DNA of 14,485 bases from an uncultured Candidatus Saccharibacteria bacterium (GCA_937876715.1 CALEGA010000075.1:1-14485), one strand, 5' to 3'. Shown: positions 7,261-13,514, counted from the stretch's first letter. The notes: generated by a model not told the origin, from the sequence alone. Translations and numbers: made by a program.

Positions 7261-7289
7261 AAAAATCCCCCGTCTATTGGGGGATTTTT
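7261..7289. terminator. Bidirectional terminator between the pemK-like gene and the surface operon
   Basis: AAAAATCCCCC, a 7-base loop, then GGGGGATTTTT. The symmetric A and T runs serve both converging units. Confidence 0.85.
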
Positions 7290-7303
7290 ATTGTTTGCGT
7301 ATT

Positions 7304-8245
7304 TTATTCTTTTTTCTTCTTTCCGCTCAAGATTTTGAATACAATCAAGAAGATGGCGAGGATAATGATGAAGAGGAGCCAGAGCGGACAAATGATGACG
7401 TATTTATCGACGGTGGAGTGAGCGCCCTCAAAGTCGGCATTGAAAATAACGTGGAAGATGCCGACATTAGGAGTTTCTTCCCAGGTAACAACCGAAGTGC
7501 GGGTGGCTTCAGGGATAATTGTACGCGTCAGAGGTGACTCTTCGTTAGTGTAGATTTCTTCCTTGGAGAAAAGCGGGAAGACTTGAAGCGTATAGGTTCC
7601 GTCAGAGTGGACATTGCCGGTGTTTTTGGTGATAGCAGACCCAGAAATGTTGCCGGAGAAAAGGAAGCTCGGGACTTTAGTGTCAAGGATTTCCCCGCCA
7701 CGCTCGGTTTCGCCAGCGACTTCGGCGTAAAGAATATGTGCGATAGTCATAATGTTTTGAATATTGAGGCTGTTTTCATTTTCTTTCGCCATCATATCAT
7801 AATCACTAGCGACACGAATAACGGCATATTGACCGCCAGCTGGAGCTGTCGCGGGAGTGTGAACCGTAAAATTGATATGAACGGTTTCGTTTGGTTCGAT
7901 AGAGCCAGTCTCGCTCTCAAGTTCTATCCAATTCACGATTTGATTATAGTCGCCGTTGTTTTCGTAAACTGGTTCATATTTTTCATTGACAGAGAATGGC
8001 TCAACACTAAGTTTGTAATAAAATGTGCTTGGGCTATATGATGGGTTTACGACTTCGAAAGTGCCAGAGTAGTCTTCGCCTGGCGTCAAAATTCCCGTTA
8101 TTTGAATTTTCAATCCATCAAACGGATCTATCTTTGTCTTTGCAGGTTCAGAAGAGCTATATTCTTCGTCAGGTTCTGCTGAAAAACTGAAAATTGCGAC
8201 GAATGCAGCGAAGACAGTGAGTAAAGATTTTTTAATAAGTTTCAT
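7304..8245 (-). CDS. Anchored surface protein with DUF916/WxL-interacting-like domain
   Basis: 313 residues. A signal peptide (about 1-23, ending SFSA) is followed by an acidic linker and two beta-rich regions. Residues 105-145 (NWIELESETGSIEPNE..., APAGGQYAVIRVA) resemble the DUF916/WxLIP peptidoglycan-binding domain, whose mark is 'W-I-x-L...Pge...aPaGgqYa-v-i'. Residues 207-270 (KNTGNVHSDGTYTLQVFPLF ... TWEETPNVGIFHVIF) match the second beta-sandwich typical of these proteins. A C-terminal membrane helix (about 282-304) and a KKKKE tail follow, which is the layout of Gram-positive WxL-locus anchor proteins. Likely role: holding or presenting surface proteins at the cell envelope. It follows the 210-residue gene by 22 bases, with AGGAG before its ATG, so it is the last gene of the surface unit. 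Domain match is by eye. Confidence 0.75.
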   Translation of the reverse strand: MKLIKKSLLTVFAAFVAIFSFSAEPDEEYSSSEPAKTKIDPFDGLKIQITGILTPGEDYSGTFEVVNPSYSPSTFYYKLSVEPFSVNEKYEPVYENNGDYNQIVNWIELESETGSIEPNETVHINFTVHTPATAPAGGQYAVIRVASDYDMMAKENENSLNIQNIMTIAHILYAEVAGETERGGEILDTKVPSFLFSGNISGSAITKNTGNVHSDGTYTLQVFPLFSKEEIYTNEESPLTRTIIPEATRTSVVTWEETPNVGIFHVIFNADFEGAHSTVDKYVIICPLWLLFIIILAIFLIVFKILSGKKKKE

Positions 8246-8267
8246 AAATGCTCCTTTTTACATTAAG

Positions 8268-8900
8268 TTATTCTGAAGTTTCACAAGTGAAGCCTTGTGC
8301 TTCATAGTTTTGTTTAAGCTCGGTGACGTGAGTTGGAAAGGCGCCCTCAGTTTCAATGAGAAAATAGCGCTTTGCAGTTTCGTCCAGTTTTTTCTCGGTC
8401 GCGTAGAGGTTCATACGGAATTGGTCGGAAAGAATTGTATATTTAGCGTTATAGCTATCGGGTTTTAGACCGACCTTACCAAAGCTAATGTTCATAGCTC
8501 CGTGGTTATGTGCTGCACTTCCAGTAGCCGCCTCAATTGAATCGTAGAAAAGCGTATATTCCAGCGAGATAGATTTTAGCTTATCTTCCGTAGAGATGAT
8601 TTTGATGTTTAGATTGCGAACCTTTGCTTCGTCATAGGTGAAGATGGGATAAACAAAAGAATTCGAAGAACAGATGAGCGAGGAGCTTTTGACGTTTGGG
8701 ATTTTTTCGCTAGTTGTGGTAGTTTTGCCACGGAGAAGCCAGATAATGACGGCAACGATAACGGTGAGGACTAGCAAAACGATAACGAGTTTGAAAGCTT
8801 TGCGATTTTTCTTGGTTTTTGGCTCGCTTTTTTGTTCAGATTGTTCCTTTTTCTTGCCCTTGCCGTAATTTGCGGGTTTGAAATATAATTTTTCTTCCAA
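8268..8900 (-). CDS. Single-pass membrane protein, function unknown
   Basis: 210 residues. The N-terminal 36 residues are cytoplasmic and very basic (GKGKKKEQ, KTKKNRK). One membrane helix spans about 37-56, and the rest should be outside. The outer part is about 150 residues with predicted beta strands and two cysteines (C77, C206) that could pair. No known motif is recognised. The start codon is TTG at 8900, supported by a perfect AGGAGG at 8906-8911 with 5 bases spacing and no competing ATG nearby. Genes on both sides encode exported proteins, so a role in the surface module is likely, but this is inferred from position only. Confidence 0.75.
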   Translation of the reverse strand: MEEKLYFKPANYGKGKKKEQSEQKSEPKTKKNRKAFKLVIVLLVLTVIVAVIIWLLRGKTTTTSEKIPNVKSSSLICSSNSFVYPIFTYDEAKVRNLNIKIISTEDKLKSISLEYTLFYDSIEAATGSAAHNHGAMNISFGKVGLKPDSYNAKYTILSDQFRMNLYATEKKLDETAKRYFLIETEGAFPTHVTELKQNYEAQGFTCETSE

Positions 8901-8995
8901 AAATACCTCCTGTCTTTTTCTCCACCCTAATTGTTGTTTGATAAATCTCTACTTAGGGTTCTTTAGATCAAGAACGCTAAGGAGAAACTTATGGA

Positions 8996-9026
8996 GTTTC
9001 CTCCCGCTTTGAGAGCGGGAGGAAAC
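8996..9026. other. Strong 13-bp hairpin between surface genes, no T-run
   Basis: GTTTCCTCCCGCT, loop TTGAG, then AGCGGGAGGAAAC: a perfect 13-bp stem 25 bases past the stop of the surface-protein gene. On the minus strand it is followed by ACTCCATAAG, not a T-run. It looks more like an mRNA 3'-end stabiliser or partial terminator than a classic terminator. It could lower expression of the two downstream genes. Confidence 0.6.
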
Positions 9027-9050
9027 GGTGCGATTTAGTTATTAACTAAA

Positions 9051-9764
9051 TTAGGGAGCAACTGGGTCAAGGGCGGTAAGAGTATAAATTACAGAGCCCT
9101 CATAAGTACCAGCTTCCTGGAAGTCGTCAATACCAGCATTATAGGTAACGGTGACAGATTGGCCGTCGTTAGTGTTGCCATTGGCGCCAGTAGCGATTAC
9201 TGTATCACCAACTGGGATGACATGGTCGGCGTCGAAACCGCTGGCAATAGCCAAACCGGTGCTTGCAGAGCCGAGCTCGAAGTTCCAGTAGGAGTTACCG
9301 TTAGTAGTCAATGATGAACTCTTTCCAGTTTGAGACAAGATTGTATAGGAACCATTTACGAGGGTTGCCTTTGCATTTTGTTCTTCGCCGTCGTTAGTGG
9401 CAGAGCGTGCCGAGAGCGTATAACCGTCGGCATCGTTACAGCGAATCGTGAAGGTGGTTGTAGCCATACCTTCATAGGCTTGTCCGTTATAGACGTTCTT
9501 AGAGAAAGTGTCGGTCTTTCCAGTGGTTCCGCTAGCAGCGGTGGTAGTTGCCCAAGTAGAGCCAGTGTGCGTGGTAGCATCGGTACCTGCGTCCGGCTCG
9601 CCAGCCGTCACGGTTCCGAGAGTACAAACTTGCGGAATCGTGAGTGAGAAACTATCGGTGTGGGAGCTGACTTGAGTGGTTGTATCAGCGAAAGTTGCGA
9701 GCGGAGCGAGAGCAACGGCTAAAGAAGCTACAACGCCGGCGCCGGCAATAATTTTTTTAGACAT
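9051..9764 (-). CDS. Exported Thr-rich surface protein with WxL-like (YxL) ending
   Basis: 237 residues. Signal peptide about 1-26 (KKIIAGAGVVASLAVALAPL, then ATFA). The mature protein is Thr/Ser/Gly-rich with almost no Lys/Arg in long stretches, as in beta-sandwich surface proteins. Two cysteines (C47 in PQVCTLG, C109 in TIRCNDADGYTL) are placed to form one disulfide. Two segments recall the WxL domain with Tyr in place of Trp: DGYTLSA (113-119) and, at the end, AGTYEGSVIYTLTALDP (218-234), compared with 'aGtYxgxitWxLxdaP'. There is no LPXTG or C-terminal anchor, so it may be held non-covalently by partner proteins. ATG 9764 follows AAGGA by 11 bases. A near-consensus promoter suggests an abundant product. 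The homology is suggestive only. Confidence 0.78.
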   Translation of the reverse strand: MSKKIIAGAGVVASLAVALAPLATFADTTTQVSSHTDSFSLTIPQVCTLGTVTAGEPDAGTDATTHTGSTWATTTAASGTTGKTDTFSKNVYNGQAYEGMATTTFTIRCNDADGYTLSARSATNDGEEQNAKATLVNGSYTILSQTGKSSSLTTNGNSYWNFELGSASTGLAIASGFDADHVIPVGDTVIATGANGNTNDGQSVTVTYNAGIDDFQEAGTYEGSVIYTLTALDPVAP

Positions 9765-9813
9765 ATTATTTAGTGTCCTTTTTATTTATTAATTGTTGAC
9801 CTTTGTATTTTTT

Positions 9814-9841
9814 ATTATACGCTTAAGGTTTCTGTTGTCAA
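9814..9841 (-). promoter_or_regulatory. Strong promoter of the surface-protein gene
   Basis: Perfect TTGACA (9836-9841) and perfect TATAAT (9814-9819) on the minus strand with a 16-base spacer. The transcript start near 9807 gives a leader of about 42 bases. It is the best consensus promoter in the window. Confidence 0.85.
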
Positions 9842-9850
9842 TACTAATTA

Positions 9851-9859
9851 TGCTAAACT
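9851..9859 (+). promoter_or_regulatory. Extended -10 promoter of the 34-codon ORF
   Basis: TGC-TAAACT lies 21 bases before the ATG at 9881, leaving about 15 bases of leader with the RBS. The -35 is poor. It is divergent from the surface-protein promoter. Confidence 0.4.
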
Positions 9860-9880
9860 CTTTATTTTACAGAGGTGATA

Positions 9881-9985
9881 ATGTATAAAAAAGTTTTTAG
9901 ACAGCTGATTTTTTGTGCTATAATAGATTCAGAAGATTTAGTGTCAACTGATGATACCTTTTGTTATGGTTTAATTGACCAATAA
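9881..9985 (+). CDS. Possible small ORF, 34 residues (small protein or leader peptide)
   Basis: The reading frame begins MYKKVFRQLIFCAIIDSEDL and ends in TYR-GLY-LEU-ILE-ASP-GLN before TAA. The case for translation is the ribosome binding site: AGAGGTGAT (9871-9879) matches the 16S tail complement (GGAGGTGAT) closely, with 5 bases from AGAGG to ATG. The first 15 residues are hydrophobic and basic; the rest is acidic. It has two cysteines (C12, C28) and no recognised family. A TATAAT preceded by TGC at 9919-9924 lies inside the frame and could start a separate RNA, so the ORF and an ncRNA are competing readings. The frame ends 23 bases before a set of competing hairpins and a terminator, as in leader-peptide regions. 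Confidence 0.4.
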   Translation: MYKKVFRQLIFCAIIDSEDLVSTDDTFCYGLIDQ

Positions 9986-10007
9986 AAAACTTATGACATA
10001 GTCCAAT

Positions 10008-10092
10008 CATCGGGAGACAAGAAAACTTCTAAACATCGGTTATTTTCCAAAATACCGCCGATGAGAAGCTCTGGGCGCCCAGAGCTTCTTTT
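10008..10092 (+). promoter_or_regulatory. Attenuator-like RNA segment with exclusive hairpins and terminator
   Basis: Terminator: AGAAGCTCTGGGC (10064-10076) pairs perfectly with GCCCAGAGCTTCT (10077-10089), then TTTT. Competing fold: CTTCT (10026-10030) plus CATCGG (10034-10039) pairs with CCGATG (10058-10063) plus AGAAG (10064-10068), an 11-bp stem with an AAA bulge. It uses the AGAAG that the terminator needs. A second CATCGG at 10008-10013 can also pair with CCGATG. The shared segments are what attenuators and riboswitch platforms look like. No gene lies directly after the terminator on this strand, so it may simply be the 3' end of a stand-alone RNA or small mRNA. Confidence 0.5.
10064..10092 (+). 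terminator. Terminator of the 9850-10092 transcript
   Basis: A 26-base perfect palindrome (AGAAGCTCTGGGC and its complement) followed by TTT. The stem is long and GC-rich. Confidence 0.8.
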
Positions 10093-10105
10093 ATAACAAA
10101 AAACT

Positions 10106-10128
10106 AACCCCTTTGGGGTTATTTTCTT
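10106..10128. terminator. Terminator serving tRNA-Phe (minus), also usable on plus
   Basis: AACCCC-TTT-GGGGTT. The minus strand has AGTTTTTTG after the stem and the plus strand has ATTTTCTT. It lies 7 bases past the tRNA-Phe 3' end. Confidence 0.75.
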
Positions 10129-10134
10129 ATCAAA

Positions 10135-10210
10135 TGGTGGCTCCGGTCGGACTTGAACCAACGACACAAGGCTCTTCAGGCCTCTGCTCTACCAACTGAG
10201 CTACAGAGCC
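10135..10210 (-). tRNA. tRNA-Phe (anticodon GAA), CCA encoded
   Basis: 76 bases. Acceptor GGCTCTG/CGGAGCC (one G-U), discriminator A, encoded CCA. D arm GCTC-AGTTGGTA-GAGC. Anticodon arm GAGGC-CTGAAGA-GCCTT (GAA). T arm GTTGG-TTCAAGT-CCGAC. It has the normal G18G19 and C56, unlike the tRNA-Gly in this window. Confidence 0.97.
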
Positions 10211-10222
10211 ACACTAGGCTAC

Positions 10223-10231
10223 ATTATAACA
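10223..10231 (-). promoter_or_regulatory. Extended -10 promoter of tRNA-Phe
   Basis: TGT-TATAAT on the minus strand ends 12 bases before the tRNA 5' end. TTACAT at about 10246-10251 could be the -35 (17-base spacer), overlapping the hisS -10 on the other strand. Confidence 0.65.
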
Positions 10232-10238
10232 TAGATTA

Positions 10239-10247
10239 TGATATAAT
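10239..10247 (+). promoter_or_regulatory. Extended -10 promoter of hisS, leaderless layout
   Basis: TGA-TATAAT ends 6 bases before ATG 10254, so the mRNA probably begins at the start codon. There is no Shine-Dalgarno sequence. Confidence 0.65.
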
Positions 10248-10253
10248 GTAAGT

Positions 10254-11555
10254 ATGAAAAAATTGAATACTTCCCCAATTTCTGGGATGCAGGAATTGCT
10301 ACCCCAAGAACAAGCTATTTTTAATAACTATAAAGAGACAATTCGGGAAGTCTATCGAAAGCACGGATTCTTAGAGATTGAGACGCCGATGATTGACCGC
10401 GCGGAGATTTTGTTTGCGAAGGCGGGTGGCGAGACCGAGAAGCAGATCTATAAGGTGGTTAAGACCGACGAGACGGCGGAGGATGCTGATCAGGCGCTGC
10501 GATTTGACCATACCGTGCCGCTGGCGCGCTATGTGGCGGAGCACGAGAGCAATTTGAATTTTCCGTTTAAGGTGACGCAGATTGGGCGGAATTTCCGCGG
10601 TGAGCGCGCGCAGAAAGGGCGTTTCCGCGAGTTTTATCAGTGTGATATTGATGTCCTCGGTCGCAACGAACTAGCAATCGAATATGATGCCGAAGTGATT
10701 TTAACGTTAATCGACACGCTATCGGCGCTGAAATTGCCGAAGATGTTGGTGCGGATTTCTAACCGGAAAATCCTGGCGGGGTTTTTGGAAGAATTAAATC
10801 TGCAAGAAGTTGCAAAAGAGATTTCTGGGATTATCGACCACGCCGAAAAAGTAGCGCCAGAGAAAGTGAAAGAGTGGCTCAGCGAGTTGCAGATTGGCGA
10901 CGAACGAGTGGCGGAAGTTTTGCAGTTTATTGGACTTGCTGGCACGCGCGAAGAAGTGGTAGCGAAGTTGCGCGAGTTTGGTTTTGAGAACGAGAAGTTT
11001 AACGAGGGCGCGGCGGAACTAGAAAAAGTCTTGAAGATTTTGGAGGGACAAGGTTTGAGCGATGCGGTGGTGGCGGATATGAAGATTGTGCGCGGGCTGG
11101 ATTATTATACCGGTACAGTATTCGAGACGATTTTGCCGGATTATAAAGAGATTGGCTCGATTTGTTCTGGTGGGCGTTACGAAAACCTTGCCGAGCTTTA
11201 TACTGACCAAAAGTTCCCTGGCGTGGGCGGTTCAATCGGCTTGACGCGGTTGTTCTATGTTTTAAACGAATATAATCTTGTCCAAGCGGAAGAGAGCGAC
11301 CGAAAGCGCTACGCTATCGTGCCGTTTTCTAATAGCGAAGCAGAAGTGGCTTTTGCGTATAAGGTTGCGGCGAAGTTCCGTGGGCGTGGTAAAGATGCTG
11401 ACGTGATTTTCTTGGAGAAAAAGTTAGGCGACAAGATTGGCTTCGCTGCCAAGACGGCGGATTATCTTGTCGTGGTGGGCGAGAACGAAGTGAAGACGGG
11501 CGCGTTTAAGGTGAAAAATCTGGCAACCGGCGAGACGGCAGATTCAGAAGTTTAG
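10254..11555 (+). CDS. hisS: Histidyl-tRNA synthetase
   Basis: Charges tRNA-His with histidine using ATP. 433 residues, normal length. The class II core is visible. N-terminal GMQELLPQEQ (11-20) and ETPMIDRAEILFAKAGGETE are motif 1 surroundings, and LRFDHTVPLARYVA (82-95) is the family's LRPD-type block. Motif 2 is RGERAQKGRFREFYQCDID (115-133). The His-binding signature is VRGLDYYTGTVFE (279-291), followed by CSGGRYENL (304-312) and motif 3 VGGSIGLTRL (324-333). Residues 345-433 form the anticodon-binding domain (YAIVPFSNSE..., ADYLVVVGENE). It diverges from tRNA-Phe and is followed after 10 bases by the methyltransferase gene, probably on one mRNA. Confidence 0.97.
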   Translation: MKKLNTSPISGMQELLPQEQAIFNNYKETIREVYRKHGFLEIETPMIDRAEILFAKAGGETEKQIYKVVKTDETAEDADQALRFDHTVPLARYVAEHESNLNFPFKVTQIGRNFRGERAQKGRFREFYQCDIDVLGRNELAIEYDAEVILTLIDTLSALKLPKMLVRISNRKILAGFLEELNLQEVAKEISGIIDHAEKVAPEKVKEWLSELQIGDERVAEVLQFIGLAGTREEVVAKLREFGFENEKFNEGAAELEKVLKILEGQGLSDAVVADMKIVRGLDYYTGTVFETILPDYKEIGSICSGGRYENLAELYTDQKFPGVGGSIGLTRLFYVLNEYNLVQAEESDRKRYAIVPFSNSEAEVAFAYKVAAKFRGRGKDADVIFLEKKLGDKIGFAAKTADYLVVVGENEVKTGAFKVKNLATGETADSEV

Positions 11556-11565
11556 AGCTTTCTCT

Positions 11566-12135
11566 ATGCGTAATCATTTATTGTCACAACATTTCTTGAG
11601 GTCGCCGAGGCTTGCCTTGATGTTGATTGGGCATAGCAATATCAAAAAGCGTGACACGGTGCTGGAAATTGGCGCGGGGAGTGGCGTGATTACGTCGGCA
11701 CTAGCAAAACGTTGTACGAAAGTAGTGGCGATTGAGCCGGATACAAAGACGGCGGCACTGCTCCGGAAAAATTTGGCAAGACAGAACATTGAAAATGTCG
11801 AAGTGGTCGAGGAGGATTTTTTGGAATTTGATTTGAACAAGTTGCCGGCGGGATATAAAGTGTTTTCTAATCCGCCGTTCCATTTAAGCTCGAAAATTGT
11901 CCATAAATTGATTGAAAGCGAAAATCCGCCGGCGAGCTTTTATTTGATTTTGCAAAAACAGTTTGCGCTGAAGTTGATTGCGACGGAGCGGCATTATACG
12001 TCTCAGCTTGGCTATAAGTTGTTAGAAAAATATGCGACAAAAATTCGTTATCCTTTGAAGCCAACGGATTTTACACCGCCGCCAGCGGTGCCGACGGTGT
12101 TATTTGAAGCGAAATTACTTCAAGCCTTGGTTTAG
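11566..12135 (+). CDS. Short KsgA/Erm-type rRNA adenine dimethyltransferase-like protein
   Basis: 189 residues. SQHFLRSPRLALMLI (7-21) is the KsgA/Erm N-terminal signature (normally SQNFL). The SAM motif I is VLEIGAGSGVITSALAKR (32-49), then VVAIEPD (53-59) and EEDFLEFDL (82-90). Motif IV is FSNPPFHLSSKI (100-111). KsgA and Erm have N-L/I-P-Y here, so NPPF is a departure toward other N6-adenine methyltransferases. FYLILQKQFALKLI and PTDFTPPPAVPTVLFE (167-181) close the catalytic domain. KsgA is about 270 residues; the whole C-terminal helical domain is absent. Likely target is rRNA adenine (16S dimethylation if it is the KsgA equivalent), but an Erm-like role or another RNA cannot be excluded. 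There is no strong RBS, and coupling to hisS is likely. Its end overlaps the converging DsbA-like gene by 21 bases. Confidence 0.8.
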   Translation: MRNHLLSQHFLRSPRLALMLIGHSNIKKRDTVLEIGAGSGVITSALAKRCTKVVAIEPDTKTAALLRKNLARQNIENVEVVEEDFLEFDLNKLPAGYKVFSNPPFHLSSKIVHKLIESENPPASFYLILQKQFALKLIATERHYTSQLGYKLLEKYATKIRYPLKPTDFTPPPAVPTVLFEAKLLQALV

Positions 12136-12804
12136 CATAGACTTGACTTCTGCCCACTCCCAGCTGGGGTCAAAGCCACCGGTGGTAAATTTGCCAAAGA
12201 CGAAGTAAGGGAGACCGGCAGCGGTAGCGCTTGCTTTTAACGTGTTTTCTTGGACTTCGGCGACGGCGAGATTGTCGGAGAAGCATTGCTTGAAAGTGTC
12301 GCCGAGACCGATTTCTTCGCCGATTTTATACCAATAGTCGCGCGTCATATCGGAGATGGCGGGTGCGGTTTTGGAATAACCGATGCCTTTTTTGTAATAA
12401 TCGTCGAAGATGTGGTCGAGGGCGGCGTGGTAATAATCCCAGAAGCGATTTTCCCTTGCGGCGCAGTAAGCACCCTCGGCGGACGGGCGCGACATTTTGA
12501 CGCCGGAGCTTTCGTAGAGCATATCAGTAACGCGGATTTCGTAAGCGATTTTGTTTTCTTCGAGGTATTTTTGGAATTCTTCGTCGTTGTCCCAGATGAC
12601 TTTGCCGTAATAATTACAATACGGGCACATTAAGTCGGAGTACACAACGTAGTGGCGAACAGCGGTGGCGGGGTCGCCAAGGGTCATAGTCGTATTCCAA
12701 ACTTCGGCGGCAACATCGGTGGTCTTGACGTTACTACTGACAATGGCGACGAAAATGAGGGCAAAAACACCGACAAGGGCGACGATTCTAACTATTTTTT
12801 TCAT
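12115..12804 (-). CDS. DsbA-like membrane-anchored thiol-disulfide oxidoreductase
   Basis: 229 residues. ATG 12804 was chosen because AAGGAG sits 7 bases upstream; a GTG at 12828 would place that RBS inside the gene. An N-terminal signal or anchor spans about 4-23. The thioredoxin-fold domain has YSDLMCPYCNYYGK (C60-P-Y-C63), an alpha-helical insert (about 100-175), and the cis-proline loop GLPYFVFG (P199). Two more cysteines (C114, C174) may form a structural disulfide. DsbA-type proteins oxidise or shuffle disulfides in exported proteins. It overlaps the upstream CPTC membrane-protein gene by 17 bases, so the two are co-translated and probably act together. It may be an oxidase (DsbA) or an isomerase/reductase; CPYC alone does not decide. 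Confidence 0.9.
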   Translation of the reverse strand: MKKIVRIVALVGVFALIFVAIVSSNVKTTDVAAEVWNTTMTLGDPATAVRHYVVYSDLMCPYCNYYGKVIWDNDEEFQKYLEENKIAYEIRVTDMLYESSGVKMSRPSAEGAYCAARENRFWDYYHAALDHIFDDYYKKGIGYSKTAPAISDMTRDYWYKIGEEIGLGDTFKQCFSDNLAVAEVQENTLKASATAAGLPYFVFGKFTTGGFDPSWEWAEVKSMLNQGLK

Positions 12805-13468
12805 TATGTTTCTCCTTAAACTCTTCACTCTTGATTATAGCATAGGTTTCTAACCCTAGCTTACGGAAAACTAAAATTGCGAGTAAAATCGCGACGATGT
12901 TGAAGACGAGGCTGAGCGTGCCAGCGATTTTGACGGCGCCGGTGGTGCCGGAGAGAACGGCGCCAAGTATGGGCGCGAGGAGCGTGGTACCGCAGGTGGG
13001 ACAGCCAGAGCCGAGCACGGCGAGACCGGCGACGATAGCAGAAGACTCAAGTGCGCCAGAGTCGGCGGATTTGATTTGATTTTCCGACTTGGCGGCTGCG
13101 GCTTTTTTGGCGCGTCTGACCTTTTTGTTGTGTTTAAAGACGAAGACGACGAGGGCGATGAGAATGGATTGAAAAAGAGTTAAAACAAAGTTGAGAGCGA
13201 AGTCGGGAAACTCGCGACCGACGCCGAAGATGGCGAGGAAAGCGCCACCGATGATGCGGAAAGCGCCGCCAAAGTCGCCGCTCGATAGGCAAGCGCCGAT
13301 GAGTTGGAAAGAGGTGAAACCGGAGGAGAGGAGGTTGATGAGTGTGCCGAAAACGACGAAAGTGATAGCAAAGGCGAGCCAAAAGCTTTTTTTACGGGTG
13401 GCAAGGAGGAGTCCGCGACTGGCAAGCGCAAATTCATCGAAAAATTTGGCGGGATTTAACTTTTTCAT
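12788..13468 (-). CDS. Membrane protein with intramembrane CPTC motif, possible redox partner of the DsbA-like protein
   Basis: 226 residues. Hydrophobic segments lie at about 29-50, 68-83, 92-111, 143-153 running into 160-175, and 183-202, so four to five helices. A charged Lys/Ala-rich loop (112-135) should be cytoplasmic. The key feature is LGSGCPTCGTTLLAPILGAV (152-171): C156-P-T-C159 at a helix start flanked by Gly and Pro, as in membrane electron carriers. C60 is the only other cysteine. It is not CcdA/DsbD, DsbB or VKOR by any signature I can see. Its 17-base overlap with the DsbA-like gene suggests it passes electrons to or from that protein. Start ATG 13468 has GGAG 6-8 bases upstream. 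Confidence 0.72.
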   Translation of the reverse strand: MKKLNPAKFFDEFALASRGLLLATRKKSFWLAFAITFVVFGTLINLLSSGFTSFQLIGACLSSGDFGGAFRIIGGAFLAIFGVGREFPDFALNFVLTLFQSILIALVVFVFKHNKKVRRAKKAAAAKSENQIKSADSGALESSAIVAGLAVLGSGCPTCGTTLLAPILGAVLSGTTGAVKIAGTLSLVFNIVAILLAILVFRKLGLETYAIIKSEEFKEKHNEKNS

Positions 13469-13485
13469 AATAACTCCATTTTACA

Positions 13486-13514
13486 TAAACATTATAACAG
13501 TTTTGCGATATAAT
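13486..13514 (+). promoter_or_regulatory. Promoter of the phosphoesterase gene, leaderless layout
   Basis: TAAACA (13486-13491), a 17-base spacer, then TATAAT (13509-13514). The ATG follows after 6 bases (AGGAAT). The AGGA lies too close to the ATG for a normal RBS. Confidence 0.55.
13491..13499 (-). promoter_or_regulatory. Extended -10 promoter of the CPTC/DsbA-like pair
   Basis: TGT-TATAAT on the minus strand, about 22 bases before ATG 13468. It overlaps the divergent phosphoesterase promoter. Confidence 0.55.

Noticed and set aside
10093..10120. PreQ1-I riboswitch-like tail (AAAAAACTAA)
   Set aside because: The required upstream hairpin with its pairing loop is missing; the A-run is explained by the terminator of tRNA-Phe on the minus strand.
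12805..12828. GTG start at 12828 for the DsbA-like gene (8 extra residues)
   Set aside because: The AAGGAG ribosome binding site for ATG 12804 would fall inside the coding sequence, and MKKIVRIVALVG is a normal signal start.
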